A DNA stretch of 50,652 bases from Candidatus Fermentithermobacillaceae bacterium (GCA_012842495.1 DUSS01000034.1:1-50652), one strand, 5' to 3'. Positions 7,299 through 16,102 are shown, numbered from the stretch's first letter. Program-made: numbers and translations. Notes: generated by a model not told the origin, from the letters alone.

Positions 7299-9221
7299 GT
7301 GGGACAAAAGTATTACATTACGACCCCCATTTACTACGCTTCGGGCGACCTTCACATCGGTCACTCGTATACCACTCTAGCAGCGGATGCTCTGGCTCGC
7401 TACAAGCGGATGAAAGGCTACGACGTCTACTTTTTGACCGGCACCGATGAGCACGGCCTGAAGGTGCAGAGAAAAGCTGAAAAAGCAGGAAAAACTCCTA
7501 AGGAGTTCGTGGACGGTATAGTCGCGAGGATAAAGGAGTTGTGGCGCACCCTCGACATCTCCTACGACGGCTTCATCCGGACTACCGATGACCACCACCG
7601 CAAAACTGTGCAGCACATTTTCCAGACCCTTTATGAAAAACAGGATATATATAAAGCTGCCTACGAAAGCTGGTATTGTGTAGGGTGCGAGAGCTTTTAC
7701 ACGGAGACTCAAGCCCGGTCGTTCCCGGGGATGATATGCCCGGATCATGGAATCCCCCTTGAGCGGGTGAAGGAGGAAAGCTATTTCTTCCGTCTCTCGA
7801 AATACCAGGATAAGCTCCTTGCCCATATCGAAGCTAATCCCGAGTTCATCCAGCCCCAATCCCGTAGAAACGAAGTGATTCAGTTCATCAAAGGCGGGCT
7901 TGAGGACCTTTGTATTTCCCGAACATCATTTACCTGGGGAATCCCCGTCCCCTTCGATCCCGAAAGCGTTGTGTATGTTTGGATAGACGCGTTGAGCAAC
8001 TACATATCCGCCATCGGTTACCCCGATGACCTGGAGAGGTTCAACCGGTGGTGGCCATGTGACCTACACCTTATCGGAAAAGAAATCCTCCGATTCCACG
8101 CCATCGTCTGGCCTATCATCCTGATGGCCCTGGATTTGCCCCTGCCAAAGCAGGTGTTCGCCCACGGGTGGCTCAACCTCGGAGGCAAGAAGATGTCCAA
8201 AACCATGGGTAATGTGGTTGATCCCGCGGTCCTCGTCAGTAAATACGGGCTCGATGCGGTCAGGTACTTTGTCCTCCGGGAGGTGCCGTTCGGTGCCGAC
8301 GGTGATTATACCGAGGAGTCCCTGGTCGCGCGGATAAACGCGGATCTCGCCAACGACCTCGGGAATCTTCTTTACCGAACTGTTTCGATGATAAAGAGGT
8401 TATCTCACGGGAAGATCCCGTCCCCCGGCCCTGAAAACGAGATCGACAAGCGATTTAAGCAGGCCTGTCTGGGAGCGCTAGGCCGGGTTGAGGAACAGAT
8501 GGACGCTCTCCACATAGACGGCGCTCTGGAGGAAATCATGGCTCTCGTCGCTCGTGCCAACAAGTACATCGACGAAACGGCGCCCTGGGCTCTTCATAAG
8601 AACGGCGATCCTCGCTACGGTACCGTCGCATACTACCTGTGCGAGTGTTTGCGGATAGTGGCCGAGCTTTTGCGGCCGTTCATGGTCTTGGCACCGGAAA
8701 AGATCGGCGAATCCCTCGGTATGACGGAGACCATTGGCGGCCGGCCATGGGATGATGCCGGGCGCTGGGGTGTGATGATTCCCGGACAGGACATCGGCGA
8801 GCCCAGGGTCATCTTTCCCAGGGTGGAGACGGAGGCGCCCCAGGCTCCTGCTGCCGGCGGAGAGAAGGAGTCCCAACCCGCCGGCCAAGGCTCAACCCGA
8901 GAAATCACTATCGAACAATTCCGGGAAATGGACCTTCGAGTCGGCAAGGTGATCGCTGCCGAAAGGGTCGAGGGAGCTACCAAACTTCTCAAGCTTCAGG
9001 TAGATTTGGGCACGGAAGTACGGCAGGTGGTCGCCGGAATTGCCCAGCATTACGCCCCCGAAGAATTGGTAGGCAAGAGGGTCATTGTGGTAGTGAACCT
9101 CGCCCCCGCCCAGATAAAGGGGGTTCTGTCGCGCGGCATGGTCCTGGCGGCGTCTTCTGGTGATACTTTGCGCGTTGTCACCGTGGACGGGGAGATTGCT
9201 CCGGGGAGCAAGGTAAAATGA
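7299..9221 (+). CDS. metG: Methionyl-tRNA synthetase
   Basis: Class I synthetase charging tRNA-Met. The HIGH motif is at residues 19-22 and KMSKT at 298-302. A CxxC zinc knuckle (CVGC, ~127-130) is in the connective insertion. The C-terminal ~105 residues (from ~535, ITIEQFREMDLRVGKV) are the OB-fold tRNA-binding dimerisation domain, attached by a low-complexity Ala/Gln-rich linker. GTG at 7299 is preferred to the in-frame TTG at 7284 because GGAGG at 7286-7290 is 8 bases before it. No T-box leader is visible upstream. The stop overlaps the tatD start. Confidence 0.97.
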   Translation: MGQKYYITTPIYYASGDLHIGHSYTTLAADALARYKRMKGYDVYFLTGTDEHGLKVQRKAEKAGKTPKEFVDGIVARIKELWRTLDISYDGFIRTTDDHHRKTVQHIFQTLYEKQDIYKAAYESWYCVGCESFYTETQARSFPGMICPDHGIPLERVKEESYFFRLSKYQDKLLAHIEANPEFIQPQSRRNEVIQFIKGGLEDLCISRTSFTWGIPVPFDPESVVYVWIDALSNYISAIGYPDDLERFNRWWPCDLHLIGKEILRFHAIVWPIILMALDLPLPKQVFAHGWLNLGGKKMSKTMGNVVDPAVLVSKYGLDAVRYFVLREVPFGADGDYTEESLVARINADLANDLGNLLYRTVSMIKRLSHGKIPSPGPENEIDKRFKQACLGALGRVEEQMDALHIDGALEEIMALVARANKYIDETAPWALHKNGDPRYGTVAYYLCECLRIVAELLRPFMVLAPEKIGESLGMTETIGGRPWDDAGRWGVMIPGQDIGEPRVIFPRVETEAPQAPAAGGEKESQPAGQGSTREITIEQFREMDLRVGKVIAAERVEGATKLLKLQVDLGTEVRQVVAGIAQHYAPEELVGKRVIVVVNLAPAQIKGVLSRGMVLAASSGDTLRVVTVDGEIAPGSKVK

Positions 9222-10087
9222 AGGACGCTCCAAGCCGTTCTTCTTCCGGCCAGTCGATATCGCCGCTGACGCTGATCGACAGCCATGCTCACGTCAGTAT
9301 GCGGGATTTCGACCGGGACAGAGATGAAGTTATCGCCCGCGCCAAAGCGGCAGGGGTCGTTTTTTTCATCGAGGTCGGCTTCGACCTGGCGAGTTCCAAA
9401 CTCAGCGTGGGTTTAGCTCGGGAAAAGGGGGTCTTTGCTGCAGTTGGGATCCACCCCCACGATGCCGCAAAAGGCGTGGATAAATGGGGGGATATCGAAA
9501 GACTTGCCCAGCTGCCGGAAGTGGTCGCCATAGGTGAAATCGGCCTGGACTACCACAGGGACCTTTCGCCCCGGGAGGTCCAGGTAGAGTGCTTTATCCG
9601 AGGTCTAGACCTCTCAAGAAAGGTCGGACTTCCGGTAATTATCCACGAACGAAAAGCGGGTGACCAAGCACTGGACATAATAAAAGCCCACCCGCCGGGT
9701 GGTGCCGTGGTTTTTCATTGCTTCTCAGGAGACCGTTCCTCCGCGAGAAAACGGCTGGACCTCGGCGGTTATCTCGGCTTTGGGGGGCCCATCACATATC
9801 CGCGTCAAGACGAATTAAGGGAAGCACTTAGATACTGTCCACCGGACAGAATCCTCTTTGAGACAGATTGCCCCTATCTTCCTCCCCAGAAGTTCCGGGG
9901 AAGGCGAAACGAGCCCTCGTATCTCGTATACACGTTGGCGGAAGCTTCGCGAATAACGGGGCTGTCATCCGAGGATTTAGCTGCCGTATCAATAGAGAAC
10001 ACCATTTCCGCATTCAAACTTCGTCTAACGAAACCAGCCTTTACCTGGGGACGGAATAAATGCTATGCTCACGGAGAAGATCCTTAG
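9218..10087 (+). CDS. tatD: TatD-family metal-dependent hydrolase (DNase)
   Basis: TIM-barrel nuclease/hydrolase. Metal ligands expected for TatD are present: DSHAH (His23, His25), GEIGLDY, IIHERKA, HCFSGD and ETDCPYLPP. The family removes 3' nucleotides from single-stranded DNA and RNA; the physiological substrate is not certain. Length 289 includes an N-terminal Ser-rich extension of ~17 residues and a ~25-residue C-terminal tail. The ATG overlaps the metG stop by 4 bases. This is yabD in the B. subtilis order. Confidence 0.94.
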   Translation: MKDAPSRSSSGQSISPLTLIDSHAHVSMRDFDRDRDEVIARAKAAGVVFFIEVGFDLASSKLSVGLAREKGVFAAVGIHPHDAAKGVDKWGDIERLAQLPEVVAIGEIGLDYHRDLSPREVQVECFIRGLDLSRKVGLPVIIHERKAGDQALDIIKAHPPGGAVVFHCFSGDRSSARKRLDLGGYLGFGGPITYPRQDELREALRYCPPDRILFETDCPYLPPQKFRGRRNEPSYLVYTLAEASRITGLSSEDLAAVSIENTISAFKLRLTKPAFTWGRNKCYAHGEDP

Positions 10088-10135
10088 AAGGGAAGCCCCT
10101 TCCTGGGCTCGAATCTTGTTGGAGAGGTGCAGCCA

Positions 10136-11146
10136 TTGAATAGCTCGACATCCGGCAAAAAGCGAATCCCCGTAATCGTAGGAGTCTTGTGCCTTGTGGC
10201 GGTTACTGGCCTGGTTTCGGGTTTCGCCTTGCTGAAATCGAACACCCGAAGGGTCCAGGTAGTACTCCCCGACCGGGTCATGGACGTGACCACGAGGAAG
10301 GACACTGTGGGGGAGCTCCTGACCGAATTAGGGATTGTAGCCGGCACCGCTGACGCGGTCAACTTTCCCATGAACGAGCCCCTCAAGGATGGGATGACAG
10401 TTTCAGTTACGCGAGGGCGGCCGGTATTCGTCCGGGCCGACGGCAAGACCCGCGCTTTCCTTTCCTCCGCGGCGACCGTGGCGGAAGCTCTGGCCCAAGC
10501 CGGTATTTCCCTCGGACCCGACGACTATTCGAACCCGCGCCCAGACGAGCCGGTTCCTGCTGACCGGTGCATAAGGGTGGTGCGGGTTACTTTCCGTGAA
10601 GAAGTAGTGACGGAAAACATCCCCTTCACCACCGAATATGTCAAGGATCCTCAGCTCGAAGCTGGGTTGACCGCAGTCCGCAGGAAGGGCCAAAGTGGAG
10701 TTGCAGATGTCAGGTACATGGTCAGGTACGAGGATGGCGTTGAGGTATCGAGAAATGAGATATCCAGGACCACGTCCAAGGAACCCGTCTCCAAACTGGT
10801 CGCCCTCGGTACCAGGACCGAAGTATCCAGAGAAGGTACCGTCATAAGATTCGTCAGGGCCATCGAAGTCGTTGCCACAGCGTACTGCCCGTGTGAGATA
10901 TGCTGCGGGAAAAATGCCAACGGGTACACTTACACGGGTGTGCCTGCCAAGCGAGGGGTCATAGCGGTCGATCCCCAGGTGATTCCGCTGGGAAGCCGCG
11001 TTTACGTGGACGGATATGGGTTCGCCGTTGCCGCCGACATAGGTTCGGCCATCAAAGGAAACCGAATCGATGTGTGCTACGACACGCACCAGGAAGCTAT
11101 GAGATGGGGCGTAAAGAAAGTCAAGGTTTACATCCTTCCCAATTGA
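10136..11146 (+). CDS. yabE: YabE-like protein: DUF348 repeats, G5 domain, 3D domain
   Basis: Predicted membrane-anchored or secreted cell-wall enzyme. A single N-terminal hydrophobic helix (~11-33) is followed by two DUF348 repeats (~40-135), a G5 domain (~150-225) and a C-terminal 3D domain (~245-336). The 3D aspartates are in AVDPQVIPLG, AADIGSAIKG and IDVCYD. 3D domains occur in lytic transglycosylase-like wall hydrolases; no activity can be proven here. The TTG at 10136 has GGAGAGG 8 bases upstream; the GTG at 10127 lies inside that site. The rnmV gene between yabE and rsmA in B. subtilis is missing. Confidence 0.92.
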   Translation: MNSSTSGKKRIPVIVGVLCLVAVTGLVSGFALLKSNTRRVQVVLPDRVMDVTTRKDTVGELLTELGIVAGTADAVNFPMNEPLKDGMTVSVTRGRPVFVRADGKTRAFLSSAATVAEALAQAGISLGPDDYSNPRPDEPVPADRCIRVVRVTFREEVVTENIPFTTEYVKDPQLEAGLTAVRRKGQSGVADVRYMVRYEDGVEVSRNEISRTTSKEPVSKLVALGTRTEVSREGTVIRFVRAIEVVATAYCPCEICCGKNANGYTYTGVPAKRGVIAVDPQVIPLGSRVYVDGYGFAVAADIGSAIKGNRIDVCYDTHQEAMRWGVKKVKVYILPN

Positions 11147-12051
11147 CCGCTTCTTCCAGGGAGCCAGACCGGCGTCTCTCGGCAGGGCGCCTTCTCGGTG
11201 CCGCCGGCATTGCCCCGAGAAAGCGTCTTGGTCAGCACTTCATAACCGATCGTAACCTTCTGAGAAAGCTCGCCGAACTCATGATCCCCGCCCCGGGTTT
11301 CTCCGCCGTCGAGGTAGGGGCGGGCGCCGGTACCCTCACTCTCGAGCTCTCGAAACTCGCGCTCCGCGTGATCGCCATAGAAATAGACACGAGGCTCAGG
11401 ACGGTGGTGGACGAGCTACTCTTCCCTGCCACAAGCAACGTTTCCTGGATCTGGGGGAATGTGCTCGAGATCGACCTTGAAAAGCTCATCTCCGGTGCAG
11501 AGGGCGAGGAAGAAACCTCATGGGTCCTCTGTGGCAACCTGCCTTACTACCTAACAGCCGAACTCCTGTACAAAGTCCTTATCCCGAGAACGAACTTTTC
11601 CAGGCTGGCCTTTTTGGTTCAGAAGGAGGTAGCTGACAGGATGGCCGCGTCCCCGGGCGGCCGCGACTTCGGGAGGCTTTCGCTGTGGTGTAGTTACAGA
11701 GGGACGGTCAGGATCCTGAGGCGGGTGCCAAGACAGGTTTTCTCACCTCCTCCTATGGTAGACTCGTGCCTCGTCACCCTGGATTTCCACCGCTCCTTTC
11801 CGCTCAACCCTTCCGAAGAGGAAAGCCTCGATGAAATCTCCAGGCATGCCTTTGCTCAGCGTCGTAAGACCATCGCCAACGCATTGAAAGGGATGTTCGG
11901 CAATAAGAAGGTGCTTCTGGACGCTCTGGACGAGGCGGGAATCAGGCCCGACAGCCGCCCCGAACAGGTTCTCCTTGAGGCCTACATACGATTGGCCAGA
12001 TTAAGGTCAACCCTTCGAGCCTCTTCCTTACCGGGGCAGAACATGCCCTAA
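11143..12051 (+). CDS. rsmA: 16S rRNA (adenine(1518/1519)-N6)-dimethyltransferase (KsgA)
   Basis: Rossmann-fold enzyme that dimethylates the two adjacent adenines in helix 45 of 16S rRNA. RLGQHFITD (~28-36) opens the domain; EVGAGAGTLT (motif I) and GNLPYYLTAELL (motif IV, NLPY) are clear. The start is uncertain. I use TTG at 11143, overlapping the yabE stop (TTGA), giving 302 residues. An ATG at 11104 would add 13 residues and a 43-base overlap. The ~25 residues before RLGQHF are not conserved in either case. Confidence 0.93.
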   Translation: MTASSREPDRRLSAGRLLGAAGIAPRKRLGQHFITDRNLLRKLAELMIPAPGFSAVEVGAGAGTLTLELSKLALRVIAIEIDTRLRTVVDELLFPATSNVSWIWGNVLEIDLEKLISGAEGEEETSWVLCGNLPYYLTAELLYKVLIPRTNFSRLAFLVQKEVADRMAASPGGRDFGRLSLWCSYRGTVRILRRVPRQVFSPPPMVDSCLVTLDFHRSFPLNPSEEESLDEISRHAFAQRRKTIANALKGMFGNKKVLLDALDEAGIRPDSRPEQVLLEAYIRLARLRSTLRASSLPGQNMP

Positions 12052-12104
12052 GCAAACGCCGTGCCATCGTTTGCCCCATCTACGTGCTCTAATTTACTCT
12101 AGAC

Positions 12105-12133
12105 TTACGACAACGGTGAATCTGTGCTAAAAT
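12105..12133 (+). promoter_or_regulatory. Probable sigma-A promoter of ykuK-veg
   Basis: TTACGA (12105-12110) and TAAAAT (12128-12133) are 17 bases apart. The -10 matches 5 of 6 positions, the -35 only 3 of 6. It ends ~35 bases before the first start codon in a short non-coding gap after rsmA. Confidence 0.5.
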
Positions 12134-12168
12134 TATGACGTCAGGCGGCTGTGAAAGGAGGGCCGGCG

Positions 12169-12639
12169 ATGACCTTCATCAGTCCCACAAAGGGGCCTAT
12201 GTCTTTTGAAACCATGTTCAAAGATATTACGTCTTTCATGGAAGAAGACAAGGATGCCGAGTACAAGCTCATCGTCGGAACCGACTCGCAGGTCCGGGAA
12301 GAGGTGAACTTCGTCACAGCCGTGGTCGTGCATAGATTAGGCAAGGGTGGCCGTTATTATTACACGCGGGTAAGGGCGCGAAAGATGCCCAGTTTGAAAC
12401 AAAGGATCTTCTACGAAGCTCACCTCAGTCTGGATTTAGCGTCTAGGCTTGCGGCGGAGATGGCTTCCAACGGTCACTCTGATATGAACGTAGAGATACA
12501 CCTGGACGTGGGGCGAAACGGAGAAACGAGAGCTCTCATCAAGGATCTGGTCGCAGTTATCGTTGGAAGCGGGTTCGCCGCCAAAATCAAGCCTGATGCT
12601 TACGGTGCCTCTCAGGTCGCCGACAAGCACTCAAAGTAA
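12169..12639 (+). CDS. ykuK: YkuK-like RNase H-fold protein (DUF458)
   Basis: 156 residues matching the DUF458/YkuK family with a ribonuclease H-like fold. Typical pieces are KLIVGTDSQVR near residue 30, IHLDVGRNGETRALIKDL and the C-terminal PDAYGASQVADKHSK. The acidic residues in GTDSQ and HLDVG are candidates for metal binding. Biochemical function is unknown in the family. ATG 12169 has AAAGGAGGG just upstream, so the in-frame start 18 bases earlier is not used. The gene is placed with veg, whereas in B. subtilis ykuK is elsewhere. Confidence 0.88.
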   Translation: MTFISPTKGPMSFETMFKDITSFMEEDKDAEYKLIVGTDSQVREEVNFVTAVVVHRLGKGGRYYYTRVRARKMPSLKQRIFYEAHLSLDLASRLAAEMASNGHSDMNVEIHLDVGRNGETRALIKDLVAVIVGSGFAAKIKPDAYGASQVADKHSK

Positions 12640-12660
12640 CTGGGCAAAAGGGGGATGAGC

Positions 12661-12948
12661 GTGGCAGTCAAGAGAACGCTCGATGCCATCCGGCGCAACC
12701 TCGATAGTCACCTCGGTGAGAGGGTGAGAGTGAAGTCTTCGGAAGGCCGGCGCCGCACCCTTGAAAAAGAGGGTATTTTGGAAAAGACCTATCCTAGCAT
12801 TTTCGTAATCAAGCTCGATGAAGCGGATGGAAGGTACGTCTCATGGAGCTACGCCGACGTGCTGACCGACGCGGTGGAAATCGAATTCCCCGATACCTGC
12901 GAAGAAGCTAGGAAGAACGGGACCACCGGGGCGGAAGCTCGCGATTGA
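12661..12948 (+). CDS. veg: Veg protein
   Basis: Small basic protein of 95 residues matching Veg (DUF1021), reported to stimulate biofilm gene expression in B. subtilis and highly conserved in Bacillota. LGERVRVKSSEGRRRT, GILEKTYPSIFVIKLDE and the SYADVLTDAVEIEF end are diagnostic. GTG 12661 is chosen because it aligns with the B. subtilis N-terminus and has AAAAGGGGG ~6 bases upstream; the ATG at 12655 is too close to that site. It is followed by a strong terminator. Confidence 0.93.
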   Translation: MAVKRTLDAIRRNLDSHLGERVRVKSSEGRRRTLEKEGILEKTYPSIFVIKLDEADGRYVSWSYADVLTDAVEIEFPDTCEEARKNGTTGAEARD

Positions 12949-12983
12949 CCGGGGCGATCTAGAAAACCCCGGTCGATCTGTTT
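12943..12983 (+). terminator. Rho-independent terminator after veg
   Basis: GATTGACCGGGG (12943-12954) pairs with CCCCGGTCGATC (12967-12978), 12 bp with one wobble pair and a 12-base loop, followed by TGTTTTAT. The stem overlaps the veg stop codon. It isolates ykuK-veg from the protease gene. Confidence 0.78.
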
Positions 12984-13134
12984 TATATCGTTTTCCCGGT
13001 GGAAGGACTACGTTCTTTGGTCGAACTCCCGTGTTTGTCGCCTCATAGATTCTGTTTGATGAATGAATCTCCGCCCGCCCAGGTTTCGGCGGCCTTTTGT
13101 CTTTAGGAGGCACTCCAACTTTCCCCAACCGTCC

Positions 13135-13163
13135 TCACAAAGTTTCCCCCGGCTACATAAAGT
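13135..13163 (+). promoter_or_regulatory. Possible sigma-E-type promoter of the serine protease gene
   Basis: CATAAAGT (13156-13163) matches the sigma-E -10 consensus CATACAnT at all but one position. TCACAAA 14 bases upstream (13135-13141) matches the -35 at only 4 of 7. It lies ~37 bases before the start codon. No convincing sigma-A promoter is seen in the 250-base gap. Weak evidence on its own. Confidence 0.27.
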
Positions 13164-13199
13164 GTTACGAACTACCCCGAGGGAAGGGAGGGAGGGCCG

Positions 13200-14198
13200 G
13201 TGGATAAGTCGCGTCAGCCCCTTTCCAAGTGCAGCCATCTCTTATGCTTACCCAACGTAGTAGGTGTAGGTCGCGGCCACAAAGAGGTAAGAGGAAGGAA
13301 CACCGGAAAGCCCGTCGTCACGGTCATGGTCACGAAGAAAATCCCGAAGAGAGAGCTACCCAGGTGGGCGATGGTTCCGTTGAGTCTCGGTGATGCCGAG
13401 ACGGATGTCATCGAAGTCGGAGAGATCAGGACCCTTGGCCGGACCGACCGGGAAAGGCCTGCCAGACCCGGAATGAGCATAGGTCATTACAAAATCACAG
13501 CGGGTACTTTTGGGGCTGTCGTTTACGACATGAAAACGGGAGAGCCTTTGATCCTTTCCAACAACCACGTACTGGCAAACTCCACTAATGGTCGGGACGG
13601 CCGAGCTCATCTAGGAGATCCGATCCTTCAACCGGGGAGGTATGACGGCGGCACCGAGAAAGATGTCATTGCCAGGCTGGAAAGATTCGTGCCGATTTAC
13701 AAGGAAGTGGACGAGTCGCGCTGCAAAATCGCGTCTATGGCCGAAGACGTGCTGAATTACGCCATCAAAAAGATGAAAAAGGATTACCAAGTCAAGCTCT
13801 ACAGAGTATCCCGTTCGCCGAATCTCGTGGACGCCGCGGTCGCGAGACCTCTTTCCGCGGACGACATATTTCCGGACATCCTAGATATAGGAACTCCGAA
13901 GGAAACGGCCGACGTAGAAATAGGACAGCTCGTCATGAAAAGCGGCAGAACCAGCGGCCTTACGAAGGGTAGAGTCAAGGTGGTCGATGCCACCATCAGG
14001 ATAGCCATGGGCGACGCTGGAGACGCCATTTTCGCCGAACAGGTCGTAACCACGCAAATTGCAGCACCCGGTGACAGCGGTTCGCTGGTGGTTGACGAGA
14101 AAATCCGCGCGGTGGGCCTGGTTTCGGCTGGTTCCGACACGGTCTCCGTGTTCGGCAGGATCGACAACGTCCTCGGGCAGCTCGGAGTGCGTTTCTGA
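13200..14198 (+). CDS. Trypsin-like serine protease without signal peptide (Nal1-like)
   Basis: 332 residues with a complete chymotrypsin-fold triad by motif: His123 in SNNHVLANS, Asp211 in NLVDAAVARP and Ser293 in PGDSGSLVVD. The N-terminal ~80 residues (PNVVGVGRGHKEVRG, then VTVMVTKKIP and TDVIEVGEI) form the pre-domain usual for this bacterial group. There is no signal peptide or membrane helix, so it should act in the cytoplasm, unlike most S1 proteases. A helical insertion (~175-200) separates His and Asp. Target unknown. The GTG start has GGAGGG close upstream. It stands alone between the veg terminator and ispE, where B. subtilis has sspF. Confidence 0.85.
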   Translation: MDKSRQPLSKCSHLLCLPNVVGVGRGHKEVRGRNTGKPVVTVMVTKKIPKRELPRWAMVPLSLGDAETDVIEVGEIRTLGRTDRERPARPGMSIGHYKITAGTFGAVVYDMKTGEPLILSNNHVLANSTNGRDGRAHLGDPILQPGRYDGGTEKDVIARLERFVPIYKEVDESRCKIASMAEDVLNYAIKKMKKDYQVKLYRVSRSPNLVDAAVARPLSADDIFPDILDIGTPKETADVEIGQLVMKSGRTSGLTKGRVKVVDATIRIAMGDAGDAIFAEQVVTTQIAAPGDSGSLVVDEKIRAVGLVSAGSDTVSVFGRIDNVLGQLGVRF

Positions 14199-14339
14199 AG
14201 GCCACCCGGCCCCTGCAGATAAAGACGCCCGGTGAATCAACCAGCGCGCCGTGGGGACCGTACGGGGGACCTAATCTAATGTGGCATAACCTGCCGCAAC
14301 GGGAGAGGATAACCGGGCATACCGGGAGAATCAACCCTT

Positions 14340-15338
14340 ATGGTGCCAAGGGAGATTCGGGTGAGAGCCCGGGGTAAGGTAAACCTCGGCCTAGGTATAT
14401 TGGGAAAAAGGCCCGACGGATACCACGAGGTCGAGAGCGTCGCGGTTCTGGTCGGGCTCGCTGACGAAGTCGCCGTGCACCCGGTGCCTTATGGCATCGA
14501 GGTACTCTGCTCGGGTGTGCCCGGTCCGCCCGAGGAGAACCTGGCGTTCAAGGCCGGTCGTGCCGCCTTACAATGTTTCCGAGCCCCCTTCGGACTTCGT
14601 ATCTCGATATCCAAAGGAATCCCCGTCGGTGGTGGAATGGGGGGAGCGAGCGCCGACGCGGCCGCGGTTTTGAAGGCTGCCTGGATGCTCCTGGGAGAGC
14701 CGGCACCCCGAGAGACTCTCACCGAGATTGCCCGCTTGCTCGGCGCCGACGTCCCTATGTTTCTCCTCGAGGACGTCACGAAGGAAGGGCGAGTGTCCGC
14801 TTTTCTGCTCCGGGGAAGAGGAGACGAGGTGAGACCGGTCCGGTCGCGGGACGTTCCCGAGATTTATTTCGTGTTGGTTCTGATGAATTTCCCCGTCAGC
14901 ACCGCGTGGGCGTACGCTCGGTGGGACGAAATGTTTCAGCACCCGGCGGACCGGAGAACCACCGATTTTGCGGACCCTCGTATACCCCTCATAATCGACG
15001 CCCTGAAAACCGGAGACGCTCGCCTTCTCGGCCCATCCGTTTTTAACGACCTGGAAGAGGCTGTTGCGACCGATTTCCCCGTGATTCGCGAGGTTAAACA
15101 GGTGCTTTGTCAAGCTGGCGCACTAGGCGCCGTGATGACGGGAAGCGGTTCGACAGTTATAGGGATCGTGACCGATCCTGCCCATGGTCTCCGGGTGTGT
15201 CGGGAGTTTCGTCGGATTTGGGCCGAGGAAAGAGGTCACTCATTGAAGAAATCATCCTCGTTGCCGGGACGACCGGGTATCAAGGAGCTCGTCCTGGTCG
15301 GCAGGAGCCAGGTATTAGGGAGGTGCACGCTTTCTTGA
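14340..15338 (+). CDS. ispE: 4-diphosphocytidyl-2-C-methyl-D-erythritol kinase
   Basis: GHMP kinase of the MEP isoprenoid pathway, phosphorylating CDP-methylerythritol. The GHMP ATP-binding loop PVGGGMGGASADAAA is at ~94-108, RARGKVNLGLGI opens the protein and a C-terminal MTGSGSTVIG loop is present. The last ~35 residues extend beyond the usual end (family ~290, here 332) and overlap the next gene's leader. ATG 14340 has GGGAGA ~10 bases upstream. Its stop overlaps the start of the following nucleotidyltransferase gene. Confidence 0.94.
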   Translation: MVPREIRVRARGKVNLGLGILGKRPDGYHEVESVAVLVGLADEVAVHPVPYGIEVLCSGVPGPPEENLAFKAGRAALQCFRAPFGLRISISKGIPVGGGMGGASADAAAVLKAAWMLLGEPAPRETLTEIARLLGADVPMFLLEDVTKEGRVSAFLLRGRGDEVRPVRSRDVPEIYFVLVLMNFPVSTAWAYARWDEMFQHPADRRTTDFADPRIPLIIDALKTGDARLLGPSVFNDLEEAVATDFPVIREVKQVLCQAGALGAVMTGSGSTVIGIVTDPAHGLRVCREFRRIWAEERGHSLKKSSSLPGRPGIKELVLVGRSQVLGRCTLS

Positions 15339-16102
15339 AAGCTGATGCGGTGGTGCTAGCAGGTAGGTATAACGACGGAAGACTAAGGGAGGTTTCCGGC
15401 GAAGCTCTGGAAGCTAACATAAAAATCGCCGGTAAACCCATGGTCGAGTACGTGCTGGACGCCCTAGTGAAGGCCAAGGACGTGGTTTCCGTTTACCTGG
15501 TGGGTCCCTTAGAGGAGCTCAAGCGGTATGAGAGCCCTCGCGTCACCGTGGTTCAAAGCGGCGAGGACATCATGGAGAACATAAAGAGGGGGATAGAAAG
15601 ATGCCGGACGGATTTTATCCTCGTACTCACATCCGATATACCCCTCATAACTTCGTCCATCCTTGACGAGCTTATGGCGAGGTTCGAAGCGACAGGGGCC
15701 GACTTTTGCTACCCCGTTTGCTTGAAGGAGGACGTGGAACGAAAATACCCCGGTTCCAAACGGACGTACGCCAGGGTCAAAGAGGGGACGTTCACCGGTG
15801 GGAACGTGTTTTTCGCGAGAAAAGAGGTGGCCGAAAAGGCCTGGCCTTTCCTTACCCTCATGGTCCGGCACAGAAAGTCTCCTGCGAAAATGGCGTCGTT
15901 TTTGGGCTGGTCGCTTCTACTCAAGATAGCCCTGGGGAGGGCCGGCATCGGAGAGATTGAACGTAGGGTGAGTACCCTGCTGGGAATCGTTCCGCGGGCG
16001 ATTCCGGGGGCGCCACCCGAAGTCGGGGTGGACGTCGATAAACCCGCAGATTACGAGCTGTGTTCGCGGGTCCTCTCCTGTGGGGGCAACGGCGCAGGTT
16101 GA
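15335..16102 (+). CDS. MobA-like nucleotidyltransferase of unknown substrate
   Basis: 255 residues with an NTP-transferase (nucleotide-diphospho-sugar) fold: N-terminal DAVVLAGRYNDGRLRE, KIAGKPMVEYVLDAL, an acidic metal site in VLTSDIPLIT and a late GVDVDKPADYEL motif. The usual LAGGxGxR loop reads LAGRYNDGR, so nucleotide binding may be altered. The C-terminal half has a hydrophobic helical region (SFLGWSLLLKIALG). Start TTG 15335 overlaps the ispE stop and has GGGAGGTG ~9 bases upstream; a GTG at 15323 is possible. Coupling to ispE suggests cytidylyl or isoprenoid-linked chemistry, but this is inference. Confidence 0.82.
   Translation: MKADAVVLAGRYNDGRLREVSGEALEANIKIAGKPMVEYVLDALVKAKDVVSVYLVGPLEELKRYESPRVTVVQSGEDIMENIKRGIERCRTDFILVLTSDIPLITSSILDELMARFEATGADFCYPVCLKEDVERKYPGSKRTYARVKEGTFTGGNVFFARKEVAEKAWPFLTLMVRHRKSPAKMASFLGWSLLLKIALGRAGIGEIERRVSTLLGIVPRAIPGAPPEVGVDVDKPADYELCSRVLSCGGNGAG

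Noticed and set aside
10403-11089. 228-residue minus-strand frame inside yabE
   Set aside because: Antisense to the conserved G5 and 3D domains, with no motif or ribosome site.
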